DNA of 64,000 bases from an uncultured Phaeodactylibacter sp. (GTDB lineage Bacteria; Bacteroidota; Bacteroidia; Chitinophagales; Saprospiraceae): assembly GCA_913057245.1 (NCBI GenBank), contig CAJXNH010000014.1, forward strand, positions 1 to 64,000, in the 5' to 3' direction. Of this stretch, positions 1 to 8,187 are shown one piece after another. How positions within the stretch are numbered: the first letter of the stretch is position 1; each line of letters opens with the position of its first letter. Made by a program: the position numbers and the translations under genes. The notes under the pieces were generated by a model that saw nothing but the letters and a program-made list of their open reading frames with translations, did not search any database and was not told the origin of the DNA.

Positions 1-1278
1 GTTATCGCTATCATTGCCGCTATCGGTCAGCCGATCGAAGGGGCTTCCAATAATTACCTGTGGATCATCGGTGCCATCGTTATTGGCGCTATCGTGGGGC
101 TGGTTTCTGCCAAAAAAGTGCAGATGACCGCTATGCCCCAAATGGTCTCCATCTTTAACGGGCTGGGCGGTGCCTGTGCCGTGGTGCTGGCTTACGCCGA
201 GTTGGTGCCTTACTACAGTGGTATCAAGGAATTGGATATGGCCGGGCTCATCATTATTTTGCTGGCTTTGCTGATCGGCGGTATTTCCTTCACCGGCAGT
301 ATGCTGGCTTTCGCCAAATTGCAGGGGCTGGTCTGGGACAGCACGATCACCTTGCCCCGACACGACATCGTCAATATGGTACTGCTTTTGATCACGCTGG
401 GCATGGGCGGTTACCTTGTGGCAAGCGGCGTGGAAGGCGGGCTCTTCATGGGCTCTGTCTTTATGGTGCTGGCCTTAGTTTATGGCTTTTCCTTCGTAGC
501 GCCCATTGGTGGTGCGGATATGCCGGTGGTCATTTCTCTGCTCAACTCCTTTACCGGGCTTTCGGCTGCGGTGACAGGGCTGATCTACGGTTCGCAGTTT
601 ATGCTTGTGGGCGGTATTTTGGTTGGCGCTTCCGGCACGATTCTCACTGTACTCATGTGTGAGGCCATGAACCGCTCACTGATGAACGTGCTCATCGGCG
701 GCTTTGGTGGCGGAGGTGCTTCCGCAAAAGGAGCCGATGGCGAACAGGTGGCAAAGGAAGTCACCCTCAATGATGCCGCCATTCAGCTGTTCTACTCCCA
801 AAGCGCGATTATTGTACCTGGCTATGGCCTTGCAGTAGCCCAGGCCCAAAAAGTCTGTAAGGAAGTAGATGAACTACTGGAGAAGAACGGCGTGGAAGTC
901 CGCTACGCCATCCACCCGGTGGCCGGCCGAATGCCCGGGCACATGAATGTCCTTTTGGCGGAAGCCGATGTCCCCTACCCTAAATTGCTCGACCTGGATG
1001 AAGCCAATGACGCCCTGAAAAACACAGATATGGTCGTCATCGTGGGCGCCAACGACGTAGTCAACCCTGCCGCTGAGGATGACCCAAGCAGCCCTATTCA
1101 CGGAATGCCGGTGCTCAAAGTTTGGGATGCGAAGAATGTCATCGTCCTAAAACGCAGTATGCGCCCGGGCTATGCCGGCATTCAAAATCCGCTGTTCTTC
1201 CACGAAAAGACCCGGATGCTGTTTGGAGATGCAAAGGACACCCTGAGCAATCTGGCTTCAGAAATCAAGAATTTGTAA
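1..1278 (+). CDS. pntB: NAD(P) transhydrogenase subunit beta (5' end outside window)
   Basis: The reading frame is open from base 1, so the N-terminus lies before the window. The visible part has the hydrophobic proton-channel domain (repeated Gly/Ala-rich membrane helices over roughly the first 230 residues) and then the NADP(H)-binding domain III, recognised from IVPGYGLAVAQAQ, the HPVAGRMPGHMNVLLAEA stretch, VVIVGANDVVNPAA and the C-terminal KRSMRPGYAGIQNPLF segment. The family couples hydride transfer between NADH and NADP+ to proton movement across the inner membrane and supplies NADPH. The alpha subunit gene would be expected just upstream, outside the window. A hairpin follows the stop codon. 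The identification is secure; only the missing start is uncertain. Confidence 0.95.
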   Translation, partial: VIAIIAAIGQPIEGASNNYLWIIGAIVIGAIVGLVSAKKVQMTAMPQMVSIFNGLGGACAVVLAYAELVPYYSGIKELDMAGLIIILLALLIGGISFTGSMLAFAKLQGLVWDSTITLPRHDIVNMVLLLITLGMGGYLVASGVEGGLFMGSVFMVLALVYGFSFVAPIGGADMPVVISLLNSFTGLSAAVTGLIYGSQFMLVGGILVGASGTILTVLMCEAMNRSLMNVLIGGFGGGGASAKGADGEQVAKEVTLNDAAIQLFYSQSAIIVPGYGLAVAQAQKVCKEVDELLEKNGVEVRYAIHPVAGRMPGHMNVLLAEADVPYPKLLDLDEANDALKNTDMVVIVGANDVVNPAAEDDPSSPIHGMPVLKVWDAKNVIVLKRSMRPGYAGIQNPLFFHEKTRMLFGDAKDTLSNLASEIKNL

Positions 1279-1289
1279 CTTCAAAAACC

Positions 1290-1341
1290 GCAGGCTGCCT
1301 TCAGTGTAATGCTGAACGCAGCCTGCACCCTCCACTTTTTT
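1290..1341 (+). terminator. Hairpin downstream of pntB
   Basis: GCAGGCTGC pairs with GCAGCCTGC, with an inner TTCAG/CTGAA stem. A run of six T lies nine bases after the stem, so the fit to an intrinsic terminator is good but not perfect. Confidence 0.6.
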
Positions 1342-1354
1342 AAATTACCCGGAT

Positions 1355-1723
1355 ATGGCTGCAGGCGACTGGAAAGACACTTTACATGCTGCCCGGGACG
1401 GGGATCTCAGCCTCCTCAGGTACCACCTTGACAATGGTGTCAATCCTAATTATCAGCATCCTGAGCTGTTGACCACTCCCCTTATCGAGAGTATAGAACA
1501 CCATCAGCCTGAGATCACCACTTACCTCCTTGCCAACGGAGCCGATCCAAAACTGAATGCGGGGTTCAGCTCCGACTCCCCAATCGCAATAGCCAGAAAA
1601 GTGAATAATGAGGTGGCTGTGCAGTTACTACGCCCTTACTACCCTTCTTTGCTCAAACGCTTTGCCTTGAACCTGTTCAGGACCGTGAAGGCTGTATTTT
1701 GCTTTTTTGGCAGGTATTTCTAG
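1355..1723 (+). CDS. Small ankyrin-repeat protein
   Basis: 122 residues. Two ankyrin-type units are visible: LHAARDGDLSLLRYHLDNGV (about residues 10-29) and the TPLIESIEHHQPEITTYLLANGADP segment (about 41-65), followed by a weaker third unit (SPIAIARKVNNEVAVQLL). Ankyrin repeats bind proteins; no catalytic domain is present. There is no signal peptide, and the C-terminus is basic and aromatic (FRTVKAVFCFFGRYF). The gene starts 77 bases after pntB, beyond its hairpin, so it may be a separate transcript. The partner and role cannot be told from the sequence. Confidence 0.75.
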   Translation: MAAGDWKDTLHAARDGDLSLLRYHLDNGVNPNYQHPELLTTPLIESIEHHQPEITTYLLANGADPKLNAGFSSDSPIAIARKVNNEVAVQLLRPYYPSLLKRFALNLFRTVKAVFCFFGRYF

Positions 1724-1780
1724 TGTTTCAATTTTCAGAAAATACTGGATGAGGAAAAGTTAAACCTGGAAACACACATT

Positions 1781-2353
1781 CCGCACCTACGGCGCGGGGG
1801 AGCAGTACTTAGGATCCAAGTTACCATATTTAGCCCCTCACGGGGCTGCCATCTTTAGGCTAAATAACTATACCATGAACCAATACCAACAGCTCTACTC
1901 TGTCACTACAAGAGTCACAATCGTTCAATCTCTTACCCAGAAAACAAAAACGGCCACTCCGTTTTCCTGCTCCGTTAGGAGCAATATGTTGGTAACCCTC
2001 AAAGCTCTGGATCAGCCTCCGCGCCATAGGTGCGGAACGTAAACCTTCGACAACTGGCATCACAAGAGTACACCTCGTTTAACCCCCAAACAGGATGCCG
2101 CAACACAGAAATAGCCACTTCGCTTGCCTGCCCCGCTAGGGGCATAATGTCGGTAACCCAAAAACAAACCCATAGCCCCGCGCTGTAGGTGCGGAATGTA
2201 AAATCCGAAGCCCCCAGCACCATTAGATTTGCCCTGGCTTAATCTCCGTACAAACTTCACTAATCGGCAATGGCAACTTAGCAGGCTGCTCCGTTAGGAG
2301 CAACAGGTCGGTAACCCTCGAAGCACTGGAACAGCCCCGCGCCGTAGGTGCGG
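1781..2353. repeat. Cluster of four two-hairpin interspersed repeats
   Basis: The stretch between the ankyrin gene and the gene at 2493 holds four copies of a roughly 65-bp unit made of hairpin A and hairpin B about 50 bp apart. Copy 1 (1781-1847) is inverted: B at 1781-1797, A at 1832-1847. Copies 2-4 are direct: A 1969-1982 with B 2019-2035; A 2130-2143 with B 2178-2194; A 2288-2301 with B 2337-2353. Hairpin A is GCTCCGTTAGGAGC or, with paired changes, GCCCCGCTAGGGGC. Hairpin B is CCGCGCC-GTA-GGTGCGG. A GGTAAC block follows hairpin A. Short reading frames over the unit are artefacts. No gene is seen between 1724 and 2492. Confidence 0.8.
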
Positions 2354-2492
2354 AATGTGAGACCATGACAACCAACGCCTCAAGCTACACGCACACCTGG
2401 CCTCCCGTAGGAAAACCTTATTCAAAAAGGTAGGTGTTCGCGACCCAAACACCACCCTGCCTCGTTATAAAAGAGAACGTACCAAGTACCTT

Positions 2493-3044
2493 ATGACAAA
2501 AAACAAATGGATAGCACTATTTGCCTGCATCGGCTTTGCAGTCTCCGCCCAGGCCCAAAAGTACGAGCGCGAAGCCCGCATCAGAGCCTCTGAAATGCCT
2601 GCTATGGCATTAACGTACCTGGCAAAGACCTACCCTGAGCGCAGCCGCACCCGATACTACGAGGAGCATAGCCGGCATGGAAAAGAAGAAAGCCTGCAGC
2701 TATTCTATGAGTCTAAGTTCAGGATGGACGGGTACCGCTACAGCGTAAAGTTCGACAGCCTGGGGGCACTGTATGATGTGGAGCGGATAGTAGCATTCGA
2801 ACAGCTCCCCTCCCCTGCCCGGCAGGCCATCCAAGAAGACCTGGGGAACACCTTCCGGCATTTCCGCATCGAAAAAATACAGGAGCGCTATGCCCCCTCC
2901 GGAAAATTGATGGGTTACGAACTGGAAATTCGCGGCAAGCGGGACAATACGGTAGGACAGTTCGAGCTACAATATTCGCTTGATGGTAAACGCCAATCGC
3001 TGGAGCCTATCGAATCGGATCCCAATCCCTTCTTTTTCTTTTAA
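2493..3044 (+). CDS. Secreted PepSY-like hypothetical protein
   Basis: 183 residues with a signal peptide (hydrophobic stretch after MTKNK, probable cleavage after AQAQ). The mature part alternates strands and a helix as in PepSY/BLIP-like small periplasmic domains: a Tyr-rich strand pattern (residues about 55-95) and a second half with ALPSPARQAI-like helix features and a YELEIRGK strand. That assignment is tentative. It ends with the unusual tail NPFFFF. It sits nine bases before the DUF2490 gene at 3054, so the two are almost certainly cotranscribed and may both act in the periplasm or outer membrane. No enzyme motif was seen. Confidence 0.6.
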   Translation: MTKNKWIALFACIGFAVSAQAQKYEREARIRASEMPAMALTYLAKTYPERSRTRYYEEHSRHGKEESLQLFYESKFRMDGYRYSVKFDSLGALYDVERIVAFEQLPSPARQAIQEDLGNTFRHFRIEKIQERYAPSGKLMGYELEIRGKRDNTVGQFELQYSLDGKRQSLEPIESDPNPFFFF

Positions 3045-3053
3045 AATCATACC

Positions 3054-3734
3054 ATGAAGCGACTTTTGACCGGACTGCTGTGCCTCAGCATGGCCCAACT
3101 ATCCTACGCCCAATCGAATACCGCGGAGTCTTTCTTCCAGTTCGCTAAAGGCTTTGAGCTTTCTGAGCGCTGGGCAGCGGATGTGCGGACGGAGCTGCGC
3201 CTGACGCATTGGGAGGACGATGATGGATTTCAGCCCGCTTGGTCCCAGCTTTATGTACAGGGCGGCCTGGCGTATGACCTGGCGAGTAACTGGAAAATCG
3301 GCGCCACTTATCGGTTGGCGCGGCGGGGTGGATTGGAGGAAGTGCCCAATATCGAGAACCGCTTCGCTCAACAAATCACCACCAGTCAGCGCTTGCGCAA
3401 ATACCGCCTCCGGGAGCGCTTGTTGCTGGAACAGCGGGTCTTCCGGCAAGCCACACGCCACCGCTGGCGGTTCAGAGTGGCACTGGACTATCCGCTCAAT
3501 GGCGACAAACTAGACCCCGGAGAATGGTACCTCAACCATCAGACCGAACTGTTGTCAGAACCCTTTGATACGGATGCCTGGACAGGGCGCGAGCACCGCC
3601 TCTACACCGGCATCGGCACCTTACTGCCAACTGGTAGCCGATTGGAGATCGGGATTGAAGCCCGTTTCCCAAGAGAAGCCTCCAATGGGCGCTACGGGCA
3701 GCGCTGGGTACTTCGGACCAACTGGTCTTGGTAA
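3054..3734 (+). CDS. DUF2490-type outer-membrane beta-barrel protein
   Basis: 226 residues with a signal peptide ending near SYAQ. The mature protein has alternating amphipathic strands typical of a small outer-membrane barrel (ADVRTELRLTHW, WKIGATYRLAR, YRLRERLLLEQRVF, HRWRFRVALDYPL, SRLEIGIEARF) and ends in an aromatic residue (WVLRTNWSW), the usual C-terminal signature for barrel insertion. Length and the central YRLRERL..EQR region match the DUF2490 family, which is common in Bacteroidota and has no known function. It is the second gene of a two-gene unit with the secreted protein at 2493. Confidence 0.75.
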   Translation: MKRLLTGLLCLSMAQLSYAQSNTAESFFQFAKGFELSERWAADVRTELRLTHWEDDDGFQPAWSQLYVQGGLAYDLASNWKIGATYRLARRGGLEEVPNIENRFAQQITTSQRLRKYRLRERLLLEQRVFRQATRHRWRFRVALDYPLNGDKLDPGEWYLNHQTELLSEPFDTDAWTGREHRLYTGIGTLLPTGSRLEIGIEARFPREASNGRYGQRWVLRTNWSW

Positions 3735-3859
3735 GCGTTCCTCGATTTTCCATCCAGATTCATCGCATTTTCACGCAATTCCCCGGAGAAATTCGTACTT
3801 TGATGATGTATTTTAAAACCGCGCAGCCCCGAAACCACGCGCAATAAAACTGATAGACT

Positions 3860-4801
3860 ATGGGATTTTCACCTGTTTTGATTGCCTTGATTTTCTTCGG
3901 CATCATTATTCTCTTTTCCGGCATCTTCACCGTGCGTCAGCAATCTGCTGCACTGGTAGAACGACTGGGCCGCTACTACGGTACCCGCCGGTCTGGCCTT
4001 CAGTTCAAAATTCCGATCATTGACCGTATCGCCGGACGGGTGAGCCTTAAGGTACAGCAGCTGGATGTGAATGTCGAAACCAAGACCCGCGATAACGTTT
4101 TCGTCAAACTCCGGGTGTCCGTGCAGTATTACATCCTTCCGGAAAAAATTTACGATGCCTTCTACCGCCTCGAGAACTCACACGAGCAGATTACGGCATA
4201 CGTATTTGATACCGTCCGTGCGGAGGTGCCTAAGATGAAGCTGGACGACGTTTTTGAGCGCAAGGATGACATCGCCCTGGCGATCCGCCGCGAGCTGGAG
4301 GAATCCATGAATGAGTATGGCTACGGCATCGTGAAAGCCCTGGTGACCGACATTGACCCGGACATCGAGGTTAAAAATGCCATGAACCGCATCAACGCTG
4401 CCGAGCGGATCAAGCTGGCAGCCGAGTACGAGGGAGAGGCCGAGCGCATCCGCATCGTAGCCAAGGCCCGTGCCGAAGCCGAAAGCAAACGCCTGCAGGG
4501 ACAGGGTATTGCCGATCAGCGCCGGGAAATTGCCCGCGGTCTGGAAGAGTCGGTTGAAGTGCTGAACAAAGTGGGGATCAATTCCCAGGAAGCTTCTGCG
4601 CTGATTGTTGTGACACAGCACTACGATACGCTGCAAGCCATGGGCGAGAACTCCAACAGTAACCTCATTATGATGCCGAATGCGCCCAGCGCCGGTGCCG
4701 ATATGCTTTCGCAAATGACCGCTTCTTTCGTTACTGCCCAGCAAATGGGTGAAGAAATGAAGCAAAAAACGATTGCCAACGGCAGCCATAATAAGGGCTA
4801 A
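3860..4801 (+). CDS. SPFH/stomatin-like membrane protein
   Basis: 313 residues. A single N-terminal membrane helix (about residues 5-24) is followed by an SPFH domain (about 25-190: RQQSAALVERLGRYYGTRRSGL, then KTRDNVFVKLRVSVQYYI) and a long Ala/Glu/Arg-rich coiled coil (NRINAAERIKLAAEYEGEAERI onward). This is the stomatin/QmcA-like architecture. Such proteins form membrane-associated oligomers, often linked to membrane protein quality control. No NfeD-type protease partner lies beside it, so its partner is unknown. The start at 3860 places the membrane helix correctly. Confidence 0.9.
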   Translation: MGFSPVLIALIFFGIIILFSGIFTVRQQSAALVERLGRYYGTRRSGLQFKIPIIDRIAGRVSLKVQQLDVNVETKTRDNVFVKLRVSVQYYILPEKIYDAFYRLENSHEQITAYVFDTVRAEVPKMKLDDVFERKDDIALAIRRELEESMNEYGYGIVKALVTDIDPDIEVKNAMNRINAAERIKLAAEYEGEAERIRIVAKARAEAESKRLQGQGIADQRREIARGLEESVEVLNKVGINSQEASALIVVTQHYDTLQAMGENSNSNLIMMPNAPSAGADMLSQMTASFVTAQQMGEEMKQKTIANGSHNKG

Positions 4802-4829
4802 TGCTCAAATCAGCTACTATTGTTTGATG

Positions 4830-5022
4830 TAAGACTGTGTTGGGATTTCACCCTTTGGGCTGCATTTGCCAAATTTTATCCTGCACTTCGTTGCTCTTTA
4901 GTCGCTTAGCTCAGGCTAGGCTCCCTCATCGCGCCCCCGACGATGAATGTCGGGATCAAAGACTTGTTCAGAATAAAATTTGACTTCATTCGCTCCAAAA
5001 GCGAATTCCCAACACAGTCTTA
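4830..5022. mobile_element. MITE-like element with 54-bp imperfect terminal inverted repeats
   Basis: The left end starts TAAGACTGTGTTGGGA and the right end is its reverse complement; similarity continues inward about 54 bp to a shared CAAATTTTAT block. The element is 193 bp, encodes nothing, and has an internal hairpin CCCGAC...GTCGGG near 4937-4956. TA at both ends would fit a TA-target (IS630/Tc1-like) element, but this is a guess. Its right end supplies the stop codon of the mini-protein encoded at 5020-5169. Confidence 0.7.
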
Positions 5023-5169
5023 ACAATCAGGGCACTTCTTGCACCGCTTCCCTTTCTTGTACTTTTTACAGCACTTTTTCTTCTTCTTGGCTTCCACAAT
5101 GGGGAGTGGAAATGGCATACGTACTGCAGTTGGATCGGCATCAGTCCGGTTGGTCGATCTTCTGGTCAT
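5020..5169 (-). CDS. 49-residue Lys/Cys-rich mini-protein
   Basis: Reading the minus strand from the ATG at 5169 gives 49 residues ending KKKKKCCKKYKKGKRCKKCP-DC. The first 27 residues are neutral and Pro-containing (MTRRSTNRTDADPTAV...); the rest is a run of Lys/Arg with five Cys in CC and CKKCPDC patterns, which suggests metal or nucleic-acid contact. I recall similar short proteins in other Bacteroidota but cannot check. A candidate operator almost identical to that of the haem operon lies 33 bases upstream (5202-5222), and the stop codon TAA is inside the end of the MITE-like element. Expression is supported by that promoter context only; the function is unknown. Confidence 0.6.
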   Translation of the reverse strand: MTRRSTNRTDADPTAVRMPFPLPIVEAKKKKKCCKKYKKGKRCKKCPDC

Positions 5170-5201
5170 GGCTTTTGCTTGTTGATAGAATGAATCGTTA
5201 G

Positions 5202-5222
5202 TTTTATTTAGACAAATTTAAA
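5202..5222 (-). promoter_or_regulatory. Candidate metalloregulator operator before the mini-protein
   Basis: The minus strand reads TTTAAATTTGTCTAAATAAA. It differs by a single base insertion from the motif before the hmuY-like gene at 50168-50189. TAAATTTG inside it fits the Bacteroidota -7 element, so operator and promoter may overlap. A regulator of the Fur or DtxR family is an inference. Confidence 0.5.
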
Positions 5223-5532
5223 ATAAGCTGGTTCTAAATTGGGATGACGAATGTCACCTTTTTTGTCATGGGAGTGCCATAAAAAAGATTAGCAAGTCAG
5301 GGTCTCAGTCTGGAAACTATTAAGCCTTATAAAACAAGAGCTTAGTGTGGTTTTTTGGGGAATTGACGTTTTAAGTCAAGCCATGGTGAATGTCAATGGC
5401 TCTTGGTATGGAAGCCCCGATTCCTAATTTTGGTCATCCGAATTTTAATTGGCAATAGCTTTCTTGAGTGGCTTTAAATTTTAGTCATTGAGGGTCTGTT
5501 GCCTGATTGTTCTAACCGAAAGAGAAAAGACC
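5223..5532. other. Intergenic region before the TonB receptor
   Basis: No gene is seen. It holds a TTGAC-N7-GTCAA palindrome (5363-5379) and, 47 bases before the receptor start, TTTAAATTTTAGTC (5473-5486), which resembles the left half of the motif at 5202-5222 and 50168-50189. Either could be regulatory; neither is proven. Confidence 0.4.
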
Positions 5533-8040
5533 ATGTTTATGAAACGACTGTTTACCCTTGCAGTCCTGGTATTGCTATGCCTGTCGGCATGGGCGCAAAC
5601 CGGGCAAATTTTCGGTGTAGTCACCGATGATCTTACCAATGAGCCGCTGATCGGCGCCAATATTCTGATTGAAGGGTCCTCTATTGGGACGTCCACGGAC
5701 GAGGATGGCCGCTATCTCGTCAACGTCAAACCGGGCACTTACACGATTGTGGTATCCTACGTGAGTTATCAGCCTTCCAAAGCCACTGTGCGTGTAGAAG
5801 AAGGCGGTCAGGTAGAGCAGGATTTTACCATGTCTGCCGGTGGAATTATCGGTAGCGAAGTGGTGGTTTCCGGTTCCAAGCGTCCGGAAAAGCTGGTGGA
5901 AAGCCCGGCGACTATCGAAACGATTTTCGCCCGCCAAATTCAGGAATATGCAGGTAATCCTGCGGAACTGATTGCCCGGCAGAAAGGGGTGGATTACTTC
6001 CGGGCGGGTATTGCCACACCGGCCTTCAACATCCGGGGCTTCAACTCCAATTTCAATGCCAAGAACCTGCAGGTGACGGACGGGCGTTACTCCACGCTTA
6101 TCGCTACCGGCCTGCCTTTTGGCCCGCTGAATACCACCATCAAAGAAGATATTGAGCGGGTGGAGGTTGTGCTCGGGCCCAATGCGACCATGTATGGCCC
6201 CAATGCTCACAATGGATTGCTCAATATTGTGACCAAAGATCCCCGCACCTCTGAGGGCACGACCATCACGCTTAACGGTGGTGTCAGTGGCGATGGCGAC
6301 CCGCTTTACTCAGTGCGCCTGCGGCACGCTAACAAAGTGAATGACAAATTCGCCTACAAAATCCTTGGAGAGTACTCAGCCGCTACAGAATTTGAATGGG
6401 CGGACTCTATTTTCATCGACCGGCTCGACGCCAAGGGCAACTTGCGCGGCACACCGGAGTATGAAGGCCCCGATGGCATTGCCGAAGGGTATGAAGAGCT
6501 GGAGCTTGACCGGGGCATTGATTTTACCAAACTGGAAGGCGCATTGTACTACACGCCCACCAACGATCTGGAATTCATTTTTAACACCGGCTACAGCAAT
6601 AGCAATTACCTTTCTCCAACCAACGTGGGCCGGAATCAGATCATCGACTGGCAGGTTTACTTTGCGCAAGCCCGGGTGAATTACAAGAATTTCTTCGCTC
6701 AGTTTTACTACACCGGCAGTAGCACCGATGACACGTATTCTATTGACGACCGCACCAAGCGTTATTACAATGGCATTGACCTGGCGGGCCTGAGCGATGA
6801 AGAAGCCCGGGGCGATTATTCTTACGAAACAGGTGCGTTATTTCAGGATGCCTCCAGCCGTTCCAATGCGGAGATTCAGTACAACGAAAATTTTGGCGGG
6901 CTGGAGCTGATTGCCGGTGCGCAGTGGCAGCAGGACCGCGCCAACTCCAACGGCACCTACCTCATTGAGAATGAGTTCAATCCGTTTTGGGATGGCGATA
7001 ATATCGTCGTCAATCAGTACGGCGCCTATGCGCACCTTACCTACAACTTCGGTGGCGGGTTTAAAGCGATTGGTGCCGCCCGCTATGATTACCACGATGT
7101 GTACGAGGCCAACTTTGTACCGAAATTCGGCCTGCTGAAGATTGGAGATTATGGCAGCTGGCGCCTGACTTACGGGCAGGGCATTGCCGCCCCTACTATT
7201 CTCAATATGTTCGGTGACCTGTTCAGCGGTTTGATCCTGGGCAATGCGGATGGCTTCACCCTGGCTGACGGTACAATGGTGCCTAAGCAAACCGTGGAAC
7301 GCCTGCAGACGATCGAACTGGGCTACCGCGGCCAGGTGATCCCCAATAAGCTGTTTATTGATGCGAATGCTTATTACAATATTTCCGAAGACTTCCTGAG
7401 CCCGGTCACTGTAGTTGGAGTGACAACGGCCCGTGGTGATCAGCCTATTGAGGATGTGCAGTCCGGCTTTGGTGCCTATGGTGGCTTGGTAGCGACTTAT
7501 ATCAACTTTGGCCTGGTCAACACCTATGGTGCAGACCTTTCAGCTACCTACTACTTCACGCCGGAATTCAGCATGACCGCCAACTACTCCTACTTTGACT
7601 GGAGCGTGGATGAGGACAACGCGGAGAATGACTTCAATGGCGATGGCGTGGTGAACTTCCTGGATATTCTGGTGAATGCACCGACGAACAAAGGCGGCAT
7701 CGGGCTGGATTATTCCGATGAAAAATTCTCTGCCGGCCTTTATGCCCGCTGGGTGGAAGCGTTTGACTATTTCTCCAGCTTCCAGATTGCCTCCAGGTCT
7801 TATCCCGACCTTACCTATCGTGGCCGTCCGATCATTGAAGATGCCCGCAGTGCCGATACTTACAACTACGGCCCACTTGGTGGATTTGTAACCTTTGACT
7901 TAAACCTCGGTTACCGCTTTAATGACCGTTATCAGGTGAATTTATCAGCGGTTAACCTTTTCAATCAGGAGCTGCGCGAATTCACGGCAGCCGCCCCAAC
8001 CCGCGGTATTTACACGCTTGAGTTCCGGATCAACCTCTAA
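5533..8040 (+). CDS. TonB-dependent receptor with CarboxypepD_reg-like N-terminal domain
   Basis: About 835 residues. The chosen ATG at 5533 puts a signal peptide at the N-terminus (MKRLFTLAVLVLLCLSAWAQ); an upstream ATG at 5488 would bury it. Domains in order: carboxypeptidase-regulatory-like beta-sandwich (about 20-105: IFGVVTDDLTNEPLIGANI...YVSYQ), TonB plug (about 110-240: ETIFARQIQEYAGNPAELIARQKGV...VVLGPNATMYGPNAHNGLLNI), then a large beta barrel ending in YTLEFRINL. Such receptors import large or scarce ligands across the outer membrane using TonB. The absence of a SusD partner argues against a glycan system; the ligand is unknown. A strong terminator follows. Confidence 0.92.
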   Translation: MFMKRLFTLAVLVLLCLSAWAQTGQIFGVVTDDLTNEPLIGANILIEGSSIGTSTDEDGRYLVNVKPGTYTIVVSYVSYQPSKATVRVEEGGQVEQDFTMSAGGIIGSEVVVSGSKRPEKLVESPATIETIFARQIQEYAGNPAELIARQKGVDYFRAGIATPAFNIRGFNSNFNAKNLQVTDGRYSTLIATGLPFGPLNTTIKEDIERVEVVLGPNATMYGPNAHNGLLNIVTKDPRTSEGTTITLNGGVSGDGDPLYSVRLRHANKVNDKFAYKILGEYSAATEFEWADSIFIDRLDAKGNLRGTPEYEGPDGIAEGYEELELDRGIDFTKLEGALYYTPTNDLEFIFNTGYSNSNYLSPTNVGRNQIIDWQVYFAQARVNYKNFFAQFYYTGSSTDDTYSIDDRTKRYYNGIDLAGLSDEEARGDYSYETGALFQDASSRSNAEIQYNENFGGLELIAGAQWQQDRANSNGTYLIENEFNPFWDGDNIVVNQYGAYAHLTYNFGGGFKAIGAARYDYHDVYEANFVPKFGLLKIGDYGSWRLTYGQGIAAPTILNMFGDLFSGLILGNADGFTLADGTMVPKQTVERLQTIELGYRGQVIPNKLFIDANAYYNISEDFLSPVTVVGVTTARGDQPIEDVQSGFGAYGGLVATYINFGLVNTYGADLSATYYFTPEFSMTANYSYFDWSVDEDNAENDFNGDGVVNFLDILVNAPTNKGGIGLDYSDEKFSAGLYARWVEAFDYFSSFQIASRSYPDLTYRGRPIIEDARSADTYNYGPLGGFVTFDLNLGYRFNDRYQVNLSAVNLFNQELREFTAAAPTRGIYTLEFRINL

Positions 8041-8063
8041 TCAGGCAGTCCGGAAACACCATG

Positions 8064-8116
8064 AGGGCATGTTCGTAAAAAAGGCCTTGACTTTACGGGC
8101 ATGCCCTTTCTTTTTT
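8064..8116 (+). terminator. Intrinsic terminator after the TonB receptor
   Basis: AGGGCATG pairs with CATGCCCT and an inner CGTAAA pairs with TTTACG, followed by TTTCTTTTTT. It also shows that the ATG at 8101, which lies inside the stem, is not the start of the next gene. Confidence 0.85.
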
Positions 8117-8187
8117 GCCTCCAATGGAAAAAACGGGCGGCAAATACTACATTAGCTTTTTATTCGAAATCAAAAACAATTCAGCGC

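Noticed and set aside
1860-2260. Overlapping minus-strand frames with RSAP and APNGAGKRSG peptides
   Set aside because: They are translations of the two-hairpin repeats and follow the repeat period, not a gene.
4980-5201. Plus-strand frame of 73 residues
   Set aside because: It is antisense to the Lys/Cys-rich mini-protein and begins inside the MITE-like element.
8101-8187. Upstream ATG for the KASIII-like gene
   Set aside because: It lies inside the terminator stem of the preceding gene; the ATG at 8188 gives a family-typical N-terminus.
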